64,000 nt of DNA from Chitinophagaceae bacterium. GTDB lineage: Bacteria > Bacteroidota > Bacteroidia > Chitinophagales > Chitinophagaceae. The position numbers were made by a program, and so were the translations under genes. Below, one piece after another: positions 42,253-51,929 of this stretch. A model generated the notes under the pieces. That model saw only the letters and a program-made list of their open reading frames with translations, did not search any database and was not told the origin of the DNA. Location of the stretch: the NCBI GenBank assembly GCA_023957575.1, contig JAMLGU010000004.1, forward strand, positions 290,308 through 354,307, given 5' to 3'. Numbering within the stretch: position 1 is the stretch's first letter; each line of letters opens with the position of its first letter.

Positions 42253-43413
42253 ATGGCTAAAGAAAAGGTTTTTATCTTCGACACAACATTAAGGGATGGA
42301 GAGCAGGTCCCCGGATGCAAACTGAATACTGAGGAAAAAATTAAGCTTGCGCTGAAGCTTGAAGAACTGGGTGTGGACATCATTGAAGCCGGCTTTCCGG
42401 TTTCCAGTCCGGGCGATTTTAAATCGGTTGAAGAAATCTCCAGAGCCATAAAGAATGCCACAGTTACCGGCCTTACCAGAGCAGTAGAAAACGATATTGT
42501 AGTGGCAGCTCAGGCATTGAAAGACGCAGTAAATCCGAGGATACATACAGGAATCGGTTCATCTGACAACCATATAAAATATAAATTTAATGCTACACGC
42601 GAGCAAATTCTGGAGCGGGCAATAGCTGCCGTAAAACTGGCGCGCAACTTAGTTCCCGAAGTAGAGTTTTATGCCGAGGATGCCGGCCGCGCCGATCTGG
42701 AGTTTTTGGCACGACTGATTGAAGCAACCATTGATGCAGGCGCCACGATTATGAATATTCCCGACACTACAGGTTCGTGCCTGCCACACGAGTACCAATA
42801 TAAGATGGAATACCTGATGAATCATGTGCCCAATATTGATAAGGCCATTCTGTCCTGCCATTGCCACAATGATTTAGGTCTTGCTACAGCTAATTCTATT
42901 GCCGGAGCCATTGGAGGTGCCAGGCAAATAGAATGTACCATCAACGGTATTGGCGAGCGCGCCGGCAATACTTCGTTGGAAGAAGTGGTGATGGTTATAA
43001 AAAAACATCCAAGTTTAAATTTATACACCGATATTGATACTACCAAACTACTCCCCATGAGTAAATTGGTTTCCGATACAATGCGGATGGTGGTACAGCC
43101 CAACAAGGCAGTGGTAGGCGACAATGCCTATTCTCACTCTTCGGGCATTCATCAGGATGGTTTTTTGAAAGAAGCCACCACTTATGAAATCATTGCACCG
43201 CATGAGGTAGGCGCCGATGCCTCTCACATCGTTTTAACCGCCCGAAGCGGTCGCAGTGCATTGGCCTATCGCTTTAAAAACCTTGGTTACAGCTTCGACC
43301 GCAATCAGGTGGACGACCTTTATCAACAATTTTTGGCAGTAGCCGATATTAAAAAGGAGGTGGAGGACAGCGATTTGAGAGAAATGGCAGAAAAAGTAGA
43401 ATCAATAGTTTAA
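42253..43413 (+). CDS. leuA: 2-isopropylmalate synthase, short form without regulatory domain
   Basis: Catalyses condensation of acetyl-CoA and 2-oxoisovalerate, the first step to leucine. Motifs: [17 protein letters not shown] (metal-binding R-D), [32 protein letters not shown] (HxH) and [14 protein letters not shown], then [13 protein letters not shown]. The protein stops at 386 aa; the C-terminal LeuA dimer domain of about 120 residues that mediates leucine inhibition in long forms is missing. Short forms are common in Bacteroidota, so this may be normal. First gene of the leu/ilv operon. Confidence 0.92.
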   Translation: MAKEKVFIFDTTLRDGEQVPGCKLNTEEKIKLALKLEELGVDIIEAGFPVSSPGDFKSVEEISRAIKNATVTGLTRAVENDIVVAAQALKDAVNPRIHTGIGSSDNHIKYKFNATREQILERAIAAVKLARNLVPEVEFYAEDAGRADLEFLARLIEATIDAGATIMNIPDTTGSCLPHEYQYKMEYLMNHVPNIDKAILSCHCHNDLGLATANSIAGAIGGARQIECTINGIGERAGNTSLEEVVMVIKKHPSLNLYTDIDTTKLLPMSKLVSDTMRMVVQPNKAVVGDNAYSHSSGIHQDGFLKEATTYEIIAPHEVGADASHIVLTARSGRSALAYRFKNLGYSFDRNQVDDLYQQFLAVADIKKEVEDSDLREMAEKVESIV

Positions 43414-43522
43414 TAATTTATAAATGTAATGGGCTGTAGCCCAATTCCTTAAATTAAATACAATCTCTTATTTTGACATCATATTAAACAATGTATCAGT
43501 AAAGCGTAGCGGGAAACACCTT

Positions 43523-44932
43523 TTGCAAAATATTTGTTTCACTTTGCACAGGGGTAACCATTTAGCTTTAATGGGACCCGCCGCCAGTGGCAAAACCCTG
43601 TTAGCCAATGTCCTATGCGGGAATGTTTTTTTTAATGGAATGGTATCATTTATTAAGGATGGAGTTATTTCAAAACCAAAAATTACTTTTGTTCCGGCAG
43701 TTCAAAGACTGAAAAACCTTTCCAATACATCCGAATTGTATTACCAGCAAAGATTTAACAGCGCTGATGCCGAAGACTCGCTTACGCTAAAACAACAATT
43801 GTTGCAAAAAGGGGATGAACAAAAAATTGATTTCTGGTTAAATAAGTTTCAATTAACTCACAGAGCGAATTCCCCGCTTATTCAGTTGTCAAACGGGGAA
43901 TTAAAGAAAACCCAAATCATCGGTTATCTTCTTTCTGCTCCCGACATTCTTATTTTGGACAATGCCTTTACCGGTCTTGACATCAACAGCCGAAAAACGC
44001 TTCACCTTGTATTGAACGAGTTGGCCGCTACCGGCACCACCATTATACTTATTGCTGATGCGCATGAACTACCTTGCTGCATTACTCATTTTATAACATT
44101 GGAAGAAGGCAGCATGAAGGCGTATGCTCCTATCGAGTTGTATGAAAGTACATCTCAGCAGGAAAATATAATTGAAGAAAAACAAATACCCTCCTTTGAA
44201 AGAAACGGATTTCGGGGTCCAATTATTCAAATGAAAGGCGTGAATATTAAATATGGTGAAAAGCAAATCCTCAGTAACATTCACTGGGAGGTAATGCACG
44301 GCGAGTGCTGGCAGGTAAAAGGAGCCAATGGCGCAGGAAAATCTACACTCTTAAGTCTCATCACAGCCGATAATCCGCAATCCTATTCGCAGCCGCTTTA
44401 TCTTTTTGGCAAAAAAAGAGGCAGCGGCGAAAGTATCTGGGATATCAAAAAGAAAATTGGTTTTGTGTCTCCCGAACTTCAAAACTACTTTGATCCAAGC
44501 ATCACTGTATTTCAAACCATTGCTTCGGGTTATTTTGATACAATGGGTCTTTACAGAAAGCTTTCTGAAAAGCAAAAGCAGAAAGTAATGGATTGGCTAA
44601 CGTATTTTTCTTTGTCTCAGTATGCCGATAATAGATTAACAGAATTATCATCGGGAAACAAAAGACTGGTTTTTATTGCAAGAGCATTGGTAAAAGAACC
44701 TTTGATCCTTGCAATGGATGAACCATGTCAGGGTCTGGATAATATCAGAACGCAACAAATTTTAAAAATAGTGGATGAAGTATTTGAAAAAACAGGCGTA
44801 ACCGTAATATTTATCAGCCATTATGATGAAGACCTGCCAAATTGTATTGAAAAAATTCTGAACTTGCAGAATTCTAAATCCAATAATTATATAATCAAGA
44901 ACAAAAAAGATATTAGTTTACAAGCTATTTAA
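43523..44932 (+). CDS. Double ABC ATPase, ModF-like, inside the leu/ilv operon
   Basis: Two ABC domains are present: the first with GPAASGKTLLANVL (Walker A), QLSNGELKKTQII and DILILDNAFTGLDI; the second with GANGAGKSTLLSLI, TELSSGNKRLVFIARAL and LILAMDEPCQGLD. No membrane segments, so it resembles ModF/PhrA. The start is uncertain: similarity seems to reach back to about 43487 (LNNVSVKRSGKHLLQNICF) but no ATG, GTG or TTG lies there; the first usable codon is TTG at 43523, which would remove the first strand. Its position between leuA and leuB is odd; substrate unknown. Confidence 0.8.
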   Translation: MQNICFTLHRGNHLALMGPAASGKTLLANVLCGNVFFNGMVSFIKDGVISKPKITFVPAVQRLKNLSNTSELYYQQRFNSADAEDSLTLKQQLLQKGDEQKIDFWLNKFQLTHRANSPLIQLSNGELKKTQIIGYLLSAPDILILDNAFTGLDINSRKTLHLVLNELAATGTTIILIADAHELPCCITHFITLEEGSMKAYAPIELYESTSQQENIIEEKQIPSFERNGFRGPIIQMKGVNIKYGEKQILSNIHWEVMHGECWQVKGANGAGKSTLLSLITADNPQSYSQPLYLFGKKRGSGESIWDIKKKIGFVSPELQNYFDPSITVFQTIASGYFDTMGLYRKLSEKQKQKVMDWLTYFSLSQYADNRLTELSSGNKRLVFIARALVKEPLILAMDEPCQGLDNIRTQQILKIVDEVFEKTGVTVIFISHYDEDLPNCIEKILNLQNSKSNNYIIKNKKDISLQAI

Positions 44933-44944
44933 AAATTAAAAACA

Positions 44945-46060
44945 GTGAAAAAGAGTATCGCAGTAATAAAAGGAGACGGCATTGGCCCCGAAGTAACCAA
45001 TGAAGCTATAAAGGTATTGAATACCATTGCAGAACAATTCAACCATGAGTTTGAATACAAAGAATGTTTGATGGGTGCCTGCGCCATTGATGCCACCGGA
45101 AACCCTTTGCCCGATGAAACCATCGAAACATGCCTGAGCAGCGATGCGGTATTGCTGGGCGCCATTGGCGACCCCAAGTATGATAATGACCCCACAGCCA
45201 AAGTGAGGCCAGAACAAGGCTTGCTGAAACTCAGAAAATCATTGCAGCTTTTTGCCAACATCAGGCCGGTAACTACCTACAAGGCTTTGCAACATTTATC
45301 GCCTTTAAAAGCAGGGAAAGCCGATAATATTGACTTTGTAATTTATCGCGAACTGACCGGAGGAATATATTTTGGTAAGAAAACCTTGAGCGAAGACGGC
45401 AATACCGCCTCTGATGATTGTGTTTATTCCAGAGTGGAAATAGAGCGTATTGCCAAATTAGCATTTGAACATGCCCAAATCAGAAGAAAAAAACTGACTT
45501 TGGTGGACAAAGCCAACGTTTTGGAGTCTTCCAGATTGTGGAGAAAAGTGGTGCAGGAAATGGCTGCCGGGTATAGCGATGTGCAGATTGATTATTTGTT
45601 TGTTGACAATGCAGCCATGCAAATCATTCTAAACCCTGCCCAGTTTGATGTGATGCTCACCGAAAATATGTTTGGCGACATCCTAAGCGATGAGGCCAGC
45701 GTGCTAAGTGGTTCTTTGGGTATGCTTCCTTCTGCATCTGTGGGCAGCAAAGTTGCTTTGTTTGAACCTATTCATGGCTCTTATCCGCAGGCTGCAGGAA
45801 AAAACATAGCCAACCCTACCGGTTCCATTTTATCGGCGGCCATGCTGCTCGATCACTTTGGACTGAATGATGAAGCCAATACGGTACGCGAAGCCGTAAA
45901 CTGGTCATTGCAGAATGGTTTTGTAACCAAAGATATCGACAGCGCCAATTCATATTCGACCAGCGTAGTGGGCGATATGGTGAGCGATCATATTGCCGGA
46001 AAGATTCCCGGATCGGCCAAAGGAGAAAATATAGAACTAAGAAAATCTACAATTATCTAA
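44945..46060 (+). CDS. leuB: 3-isopropylmalate dehydrogenase
   Basis: NAD-dependent oxidative decarboxylation of 3-isopropylmalate in leucine synthesis. Signatures: [20 protein letters not shown], the Arg triad region [50 protein letters not shown] and [20 protein letters not shown], plus [18 protein letters not shown]. Length 371 aa is typical. Start is GTG at 44945. It follows the ABC ATPase by 12 bp and precedes ilvD by 13 bp, so all are in one transcript. Confidence 0.95.
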   Translation: MKKSIAVIKGDGIGPEVTNEAIKVLNTIAEQFNHEFEYKECLMGACAIDATGNPLPDETIETCLSSDAVLLGAIGDPKYDNDPTAKVRPEQGLLKLRKSLQLFANIRPVTTYKALQHLSPLKAGKADNIDFVIYRELTGGIYFGKKTLSEDGNTASDDCVYSRVEIERIAKLAFEHAQIRRKKLTLVDKANVLESSRLWRKVVQEMAAGYSDVQIDYLFVDNAAMQIILNPAQFDVMLTENMFGDILSDEASVLSGSLGMLPSASVGSKVALFEPIHGSYPQAAGKNIANPTGSILSAAMLLDHFGLNDEANTVREAVNWSLQNGFVTKDIDSANSYSTSVVGDMVSDHIAGKIPGSAKGENIELRKSTII

Positions 46061-46073
46061 AAATTATAAATCA

Positions 46074-47756
46074 ATGAGTGAACTGAATATATACAGCAAG
46101 ACTATTACACAAGACCCTACACAACCTGCTGCTCAGGCGCAGTTTTACGCTCTGGGACTTACAGAAGACGACCTGAAAAAAGCACAGGTAGGTATTGTAA
46201 GTATGGGTTACGATGGCAACCCCTGTAATATGCACCTGAATGATCTGGCTGCTGAAATAAAAAAGGGCGTTTGGGAAAATGATTTAGTGGGCTTGGTTTT
46301 TCATACCATTGGCGTAAGCGACGGCATGAGCAACGGTACCGATGGTATGCGTTATTCATTAGTAAGCCGCGATGTAATTGCCGATTCGATAGAAGTGGTT
46401 TGCGGCGCACAATATTACGATGCTTTGATAGCAGTACCCGGATGCGATAAAAACATGCCGGGCTCTATTATGGCTATGGGCAGGCTCAACCGCCCTGCAA
46501 TAATGGTCTATGGCGGCACTATCGCAGCAGGCCATTACAAAGGGCAGGATTTAAATATTGTTTCGGCTTTTGAAGCGCTCGGCCATAAAATTGCCGGAGA
46601 TATCAGCGAAGAAGATTTTAAAGGAATCGTTAAATGCAGTTGTCCCGGGCCGGGAGCCTGCGGCGGCATGTACACTGCCAACACAATGGCCTCAGCTATT
46701 GAGGCAATGGGCATGAGCCTTCCTTACTCCAGCAGCAATCCTGCCATCGGCGAAGAAAAGAAAAAGGAATGCCGGGATGCAGGAAAAGCAATCCGCTTGT
46801 TGATGGAAAAAAATATCCGACCACGCGATATTATGACCCGTGAAGCATTTGAAAACGCAATTACTATCATTATGATAATTGGCGGAAGCACCAATGCCGT
46901 TCTACACCTGATAGCAATGGCTAAGAGTGTGGGGATTTCAATTACTCAGGATGATTTTCAAAAAATAAGCGATAAAGTACCTGTGTTGGGCGATTTTAAA
47001 CCCAGTGGAAAATACCTGATGGAAGACCTTCACAGAAAAGGCGGTATTCCGGCTGTAATGAAATATTTGCTCCAGAAAGGCTTATTGCATGGCGATTGCA
47101 TGACCGTAACCGGAAAAACAATTGCCGAAAACCTTTCAGAAGTGCCTGATCTCGATTTTGAAACACAGGATATTATTGCCCCACTCGAAAAACCTTTAAA
47201 AGCAACCGGACATCTGCAAATTTTATATGGCAATCTTGCCGAAAAAGGCAGTGTGGCAAAAATCAGCGGCAAAGAAGGTGAACGGTTTGAAGGAACAGCA
47301 AGAGTTTTTGACGGAGAGAAAAAATTAATTGCGGGAATCTCGGAAGGCAGAGTCAAGCCCGGCGATGTAGTGGTTATAAGAAATGAAGGCCCAAAAGGCG
47401 CTCCGGGAATGCCCGAAATGCTGAAACCAACCTCGGCCATTATTGGTGCCGGACTTGGAAAATCAGTAGCATTGATAACCGATGGAAGATTTAGTGGTGG
47501 CACTCATGGATTTGTAGTGGGTCATATTACTCCCGAAGCGCACGAAGGAGGATTACTGGCATTTGTACAAGATGACGATATTATAGAAATAGATGCCATA
47601 AATAATAAACTCACATTAAAACTTAGTGATGAAGAAATCGCAAAACGGAAACAAGGCTGGGTAAAACCGGCATTAAAAGTAACTAATGGCATTTTATATA
47701 AATATGCAAAATTAGTAAAAGATGCTTCTGAAGGTTGCGTTACCGACGAAGATTAA
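46074..47756 (+). CDS. ilvD: Dihydroxy-acid dehydratase
   Basis: IlvD dehydrates dihydroxy acids to 2-oxoacids for valine, isoleucine and leucine synthesis with a Fe-S cluster. Motifs: [58 protein letters not shown], and [20 protein letters not shown]. The cluster cysteines (C in GNPCN, CDKN, GACGG) are present. Length 560 aa. A 39-codon frame lies in the 161-bp gap to ilvB. Confidence 0.96.
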   Translation: MSELNIYSKTITQDPTQPAAQAQFYALGLTEDDLKKAQVGIVSMGYDGNPCNMHLNDLAAEIKKGVWENDLVGLVFHTIGVSDGMSNGTDGMRYSLVSRDVIADSIEVVCGAQYYDALIAVPGCDKNMPGSIMAMGRLNRPAIMVYGGTIAAGHYKGQDLNIVSAFEALGHKIAGDISEEDFKGIVKCSCPGPGACGGMYTANTMASAIEAMGMSLPYSSSNPAIGEEKKKECRDAGKAIRLLMEKNIRPRDIMTREAFENAITIIMIIGGSTNAVLHLIAMAKSVGISITQDDFQKISDKVPVLGDFKPSGKYLMEDLHRKGGIPAVMKYLLQKGLLHGDCMTVTGKTIAENLSEVPDLDFETQDIIAPLEKPLKATGHLQILYGNLAEKGSVAKISGKEGERFEGTARVFDGEKKLIAGISEGRVKPGDVVVIRNEGPKGAPGMPEMLKPTSAIIGAGLGKSVALITDGRFSGGTHGFVVGHITPEAHEGGLLAFVQDDDIIEIDAINNKLTLKLSDEEIAKRKQGWVKPALKVTNGILYKYAKLVKDASEGCVTDED

Positions 47757-47774
47757 ACATTTTAAATTAGGACA

Positions 47775-47894
47775 ATGAGTCAAAAAACAGCTACATATTT
47801 ATATTTTAAATCACAAAACATGATTTTAAAAGCCTGCTGGGATATTCGAGTCAATCGCTCTATTGATTCAATTATTTTTAGTAAAACTTTTTAA
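47775..47894 (+). CDS. Possible 39-aa small protein between ilvD and ilvB
   Basis: The frame begins ATG at 47775 after an AGGAC-like ribosome site (attaggacaatg) and runs MSQKTATYLYFKSQNMILKA then CWDIRVNRSI..., ending TAA at 47892-47894. It is not a recognised family. Branched-chain residues are moderately common (about 10 of 39 Ile/Leu/Val) but not in a run, so it is not a clear attenuator leader. It may be spurious. Confidence 0.25.
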   Translation: MSQKTATYLYFKSQNMILKACWDIRVNRSIDSIIFSKTF

Positions 47895-47917
47895 ATCAAC
47901 AATATAAAAATTATAGT

Positions 47918-49681
47918 ATGGATACTCTACAACAAAATGCAACAATAGAACAACCGGCTGATACTGCTGCCGGAAAAAAAGAAAACAAAACGGTTGAATT
48001 AACCGGCGCTCAGGCAGTTATTGAATGTCTTCTTACAGAAGGGATAACGACTGTGTTTGGTTATCCCGGTGGCGCCATCATGCCGGTGTATGATGCGCTG
48101 TATGACTATACTGACAGAATACAGCATATTCTTGTAAGGCACGAACAGGGATCTATCCACGCCGCTCAGGGATTTGCCAGCGCAAGCGGAAAAACAGGTG
48201 TAGTATTTGCAACCAGTGGCCCCGGAGCTACAAATCTCGTAACAGGATTGGCTGATGCACAAATTGATTCTACGCCTGTTGTGTGCATCACAGGTCAGGT
48301 TTTTGCCCACTTACTCGGCACCGATGCTTTTCAGGAAACCGATGTAATAAATATAACAGCGCCCATCACCAAATGGAACTATCAGGTAACAGATGCCAAT
48401 GAAATTCCACAGGCGCTTGCAAAAGCTTTTTATATTGCCGGAAGCGGCAGACCGGGACCCGTTTTGATTGATATTACAAAAAATGCCCAGGTACAAAAAT
48501 TTGAATACGAAGGTTATAAAAGGATTAACCACATCCGCAGCTACAGACCAAAGCCTGTGGTAAGAAAACAATACATAGAACAGGCAGCCGAACTGATTAA
48601 CAATGCCAAAAAACCATTGGTAGTTTTCGGTCAGGGCGTTATTCTGGGTAAGGCAGAAAACGAATTCAAAGCATTTATCGAAAAAGCTAACTTGCCGGCT
48701 GCATGGACACTCATGGGCCTTAGCGCCATTCCTTCAGACCATCCGTTGAACGTGGGTATGTTGGGAATGCATGGCAACTATGGTCCCAATGTATTGACAA
48801 ATGAATGTGATGTGCTTATTGCAGTAGGCATGCGTTTCGATGACCGTGTTACCGGCCGCCTTGATAAATATGCAAAACAGGCTAAAGTGATTCATTTGGA
48901 TATTGATCCTGCTGAAATAGATAAAAACGTAAAAACAACTGTACCTGTTTGGGGCGATTGTAAGGAAACTCTTCCAATGATTACCGAACTTTTAGAGAAA
49001 AAAGAAAATCCTGAGTGGCTGGCCAAATTTGCAGAATACAGAGCCGAGGAAGAAAGAATTTGTATTGAGCCCGAAAAGCATCCCGACAGCGAAATCATGA
49101 GCATGGCCGAGGTGATTGAAGCATTGAACGAACTGACCAATGGCGATGCCATTATCGTAACCGATGTGGGCCAGCATCAGATGGTGGCCAGTAGATATGC
49201 TAAGTTTAATCACAGTAAAAGCAGCATCACTTCCGGTGGCTTGGGAACTATGGGCTTTGGCCTTCCGGCTGCTATCGGCGCATCTTATGGCGCGCCTGAC
49301 AGAACCGTAGTTGCTGTGGTGGGCGATGGCGGCATACAAATGACTATTCAGGAAATGGGTACTATCATGCAGTTTGGCGCTAAAGTAAAAATTCTGATAC
49401 TCAATAATGAGTTCCTCGGAATGGTTCGCCAATGGCAACAGCTTTTCCTCGATAAAAGATATTCGTTTGTACACATCACCAGCCCCGATTTTGTGATGCT
49501 CGCAAAATCCTATGGCCTGGAAGGAAACAGCATTGACAAACGAGAAGATCTCAAAGCAGCATTGAAAACCATGCTCGACCACGATGGCACTTACCTGCTG
49601 GAAGTAAAAGTGGGTAAAGAAAACAACGTGTTCCCAATGGTGCCACAGGGCTGTAGTGTGAGTGAAATAAGGCTTCAGTAA
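47918..49681 (+). CDS. ilvB: Acetolactate synthase large subunit
   Basis: ThDP-dependent synthesis of acetolactate or acetohydroxybutyrate. Three domains: N-terminal (VFGYPGGAIMPVYDALYDYT; LVRHEQGSIHAAQGFASASG, catalytic Glu), central FAD domain, and C-terminal ThDP domain with GLGTMGFGLPAAIGASYGAP and VVGDGGIQMTIQEMGTIMQF (GDG...N). Length 587 aa. The start at 47918 is preceded by an AT-rich segment. It is separated from the regulatory subunit by a four-helix bundle gene. Confidence 0.96.
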   Translation: MDTLQQNATIEQPADTAAGKKENKTVELTGAQAVIECLLTEGITTVFGYPGGAIMPVYDALYDYTDRIQHILVRHEQGSIHAAQGFASASGKTGVVFATSGPGATNLVTGLADAQIDSTPVVCITGQVFAHLLGTDAFQETDVINITAPITKWNYQVTDANEIPQALAKAFYIAGSGRPGPVLIDITKNAQVQKFEYEGYKRINHIRSYRPKPVVRKQYIEQAAELINNAKKPLVVFGQGVILGKAENEFKAFIEKANLPAAWTLMGLSAIPSDHPLNVGMLGMHGNYGPNVLTNECDVLIAVGMRFDDRVTGRLDKYAKQAKVIHLDIDPAEIDKNVKTTVPVWGDCKETLPMITELLEKKENPEWLAKFAEYRAEEERICIEPEKHPDSEIMSMAEVIEALNELTNGDAIIVTDVGQHQMVASRYAKFNHSKSSITSGGLGTMGFGLPAAIGASYGAPDRTVVAVVGDGGIQMTIQEMGTIMQFGAKVKILILNNEFLGMVRQWQQLFLDKRYSFVHITSPDFVMLAKSYGLEGNSIDKREDLKAALKTMLDHDGTYLLEVKVGKENNVFPMVPQGCSVSEIRLQ

Positions 49682-49736
49682 TTTGCGATTTACGAATTGT
49701 GATTTATGAATTAGAAGTAGCGTCTATTACTAAGAA

Positions 49737-50111
49737 ATGACCAAGGCGGAACTACATAACAGAACTAAAAAATTCAATATTGATGTTATCAATTTATGTA
49801 AAGAGTTTCCCAAAAATGCCGTTGGTTATGAAATTGCAAAACAACTAATTCGTTCTTCCGGTTCTGTAGGTGTAAACACGAGAGCATCAGCAAGGGCAAA
49901 GTCAACCGATGATTTTATAAATAAGAGCGCGATAGTGATAGAGGAAGTAGATGAGTCATTATACTGGCTGGAGATTGTGAATGAAACAGAACTCATTGGG
50001 GTAAATGATTTGCTGAGTGCTTTATTAAAGGAAGCAAATGAATTAACTTCGATTTTTGTTCAAATTAATAAAACAACAAAAATCAATAAATTAAAAAATC
50101 TTAAATCTTAA
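49737..50111 (+). CDS. Four-helix bundle protein (23S rRNA intervening-sequence type)
   Basis: The 124-aa protein matches the S23/four-helix bundle family: FNIDVINLCKEFPKNAVGYE, IAKQLIRSSGSVGVNTRASA, RAKSTDDFINKSAIVIEEVD and SLYWLEIVNETELI. Members are often encoded in intervening sequences of 23S rRNA and elsewhere as free genes; their function is unknown. Here it sits between ilvB and ilvN in the operon, 55 bp after ilvB and 25 bp before ilvN, as though inserted. The gene runs in the operon's direction. Confidence 0.85.
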   Translation: MTKAELHNRTKKFNIDVINLCKEFPKNAVGYEIAKQLIRSSGSVGVNTRASARAKSTDDFINKSAIVIEEVDESLYWLEIVNETELIGVNDLLSALLKEANELTSIFVQINKTTKINKLKNLKS

Positions 50112-50136
50112 CTCCGAAATCTTAAATCAATAAATT

Positions 50137-50724
50137 ATGAAACAAGATTATACATTAACGGTTTATGCCGAAGATCAGGTAGGGTTGTTGTCGCGCATAG
50201 CCATTATTTTCTCAAGAAGGAAAATCAATATTGACAGCCTGAATACCTGCCCGTCAGAAATTGAAGGTATCCACCGTTTTACTATCCTTATTAGCGAAAC
50301 CGAAGAAGTGGTAAAAAAACTATGCCGTCAGATAGAAAAACAAGTAGAGGTATTAAAAGCCTATTTCCATACCAATAATGAAATCGTTTGGCAGGAGTTG
50401 GCTTTGTTTAAACTGCCAACTCAACAAGTTGCTGAAAAAATGATCGTTGAACGCGTTTTGAGAGAGTATGGCGCCAGAGTGGTGGTTATCAGAAATGATT
50501 ACACCATTTTTGAGTCCACCGGCCAAACAGAAGAAACCAATAAGCTGATTGAATTATTTGGCAATTATGGCCTGATTGAATTTGTGCGAAGCGCCAGAGT
50601 AGCCATCATTAAAGCCAGCGACGGTTTTCACAAAAAAATCAAAGAATTTGAAGCAAGTGAACCACATGAGCTAACGGCAATAAATGAATACCTCAATGAG
50701 CCGGACGATGTTTTTACATTATAG
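50137..50724 (+). CDS. ilvN: Acetolactate synthase small (regulatory) subunit
   Basis: The N-terminal ACT domain is clear: LTVYAEDQVGLLSRIAIIFS, RRKINIDSLNTCPSEIEGIH, RFTILISETEEVVKKLCRQI. The C-terminal half (ALFKLPTQQVAEKMIVERVL; VVIRNDYTIFESTGQTEETN; IEFVRSARVAIIKA) matches the ALS small-subunit domain. It activates IlvB and brings valine feedback. Length 195 aa, at the long end. Confidence 0.92.
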   Translation: MKQDYTLTVYAEDQVGLLSRIAIIFSRRKINIDSLNTCPSEIEGIHRFTILISETEEVVKKLCRQIEKQVEVLKAYFHTNNEIVWQELALFKLPTQQVAEKMIVERVLREYGARVVVIRNDYTIFESTGQTEETNKLIELFGNYGLIEFVRSARVAIIKASDGFHKKIKEFEASEPHELTAINEYLNEPDDVFTL

Positions 50725-50794
50725 TCTAAACAAAGTATTTCTAAATTTTAAATAATTACTAAATCAAATTTTTTTAAATCAGAAAAAAATTAAA

Positions 50795-51847
50795 ATGGCA
50801 AAATTAAATTTCGGTGGCGTTGAAGAAAACGTTGTAACCAGAGAAGAATTTCCTTTAAGCAAAGCGCAGGAAGTGTTAAAAGATGAAACAGTGGCAGTAA
50901 TTGGCTATGGCGTTCAAGGCCCCGGTCAGGCTTTAAACCAAAAGGACAATGGCATTAATGTAATTGTAGGTCAGCGCAAAGACTCCAAAACATGGGACAA
51001 AGCTGTGGCAGATGGCTGGGTGCCCGGTGAAACCCTGTTTGAAATAGAAGAAGCATTGGAGCGCGGAACCATTATATGTTACCTGCTAAGCGATGCCGCT
51101 CAAATCGCATTGTGGCCTACCGTTCAAAAATACCTCACTCCGGGCAAAGCCTTATATTTTTCGCACGGCTTTGGTATCACCTTCAATGAGCAAACAGGCA
51201 TTGTGCCTCCAAAAGATATAGATGTTTTTCTGGTAGCGCCAAAAGGTTCCGGTACATCACTCCGCCGTATGTTCCTGCAGGGGCGTGGTTTGAACAGTTC
51301 CTATGCTATCTTTCAGGATGCTACCGGCAAAGCGTTTGACAGAGTAATCGCACTCGGCATTGCAGTTGGTAGTGGCTACCTGTTTGAAACAGATTTCAAA
51401 AAGGAAGTGTATAGCGACCTTACCGGAGAGCGTGGCACGCTGATGGGCGCCATTCAGGGCATTTTTGCTGCGCAATATGAAGTACTGCGCTCCAAAGGGC
51501 ATACGCCTTCTGAAGCGTTCAATGAAACGGTGGAAGAACTTACGCAATCGCTTATGCCTTTAGTGGCCGAAAATGGCATGGATTGGATGTATGCCAACTG
51601 CTCTACTACTGCACAGCGCGGCGCTTTGGACTGGTGGAAAAAATTCAAAGAGGCTACACAACCCGTGTTTAACGAACTGTATGAAAGTGTAGCAGCGGGC
51701 AAAGAATCGCAACGCTCCATTGATAGCAACTCGCAACCGGATTATCGCGAAAAATTAGAAAAAGAACTTGCAGAACTTCGTGAAAGCGAAATGTGGCAGG
51801 CCGGAAAAACCGTTAGGAGCCTCAGACCTGAAAATCAGCAGGTATAG
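50795..51847 (+). CDS. ilvC: Ketol-acid reductoisomerase (NADP+), class I
   Basis: IlvC isomerises and reduces acetohydroxy acids. N-terminal Rossmann domain: VAVIGYGVQGPGQALNQKDN, with the cofactor loop VGQRKDSKTWDKAVADG (basic and Ser, NADPH type). C-terminal: DVFLVAPKGSGTSLRRMFLQ, RGLNSSYAIFQDATG, LTGERGTLMGAIQGIFAAQY (metal-binding D/E) and STTAQRGALDWWKKF. Length 350 aa. A strong hairpin terminator or attenuator follows, before ilvA. Confidence 0.95.
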   Translation: MAKLNFGGVEENVVTREEFPLSKAQEVLKDETVAVIGYGVQGPGQALNQKDNGINVIVGQRKDSKTWDKAVADGWVPGETLFEIEEALERGTIICYLLSDAAQIALWPTVQKYLTPGKALYFSHGFGITFNEQTGIVPPKDIDVFLVAPKGSGTSLRRMFLQGRGLNSSYAIFQDATGKAFDRVIALGIAVGSGYLFETDFKKEVYSDLTGERGTLMGAIQGIFAAQYEVLRSKGHTPSEAFNETVEELTQSLMPLVAENGMDWMYANCSTTAQRGALDWWKKFKEATQPVFNELYESVAAGKESQRSIDSNSQPDYREKLEKELAELRESEMWQAGKTVRSLRPENQQV

Positions 51848-51881
51848 TATTTTGAAAAACTAAGACTTTAATAATAATTTT

Positions 51882-51914
51882 GAAAATGGTTCGTGCCGGA
51901 CGCGAACCATTTTC
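51882..51914 (+). terminator. Strong hairpin between ilvC and ilvA
   Basis: GAAAATGGTTCG and CGAACCATTTTC pair perfectly over 12 bp around a 9-nt loop. It ends 16 bp before the ilvA ATG, so it may terminate, or lower ilvA relative to the rest of the operon. No T-run follows beyond TTTTCC. Confidence 0.75.
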
Positions 51915-51929
51915 CTTAATACAATCGCC

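Noticed and set aside
47775..47894. The small frame between ilvD and ilvB as a classic branched-chain attenuator leader
   Set aside because: It has no run of Ile, Leu or Val codons and no terminator/antiterminator pair that I can see.
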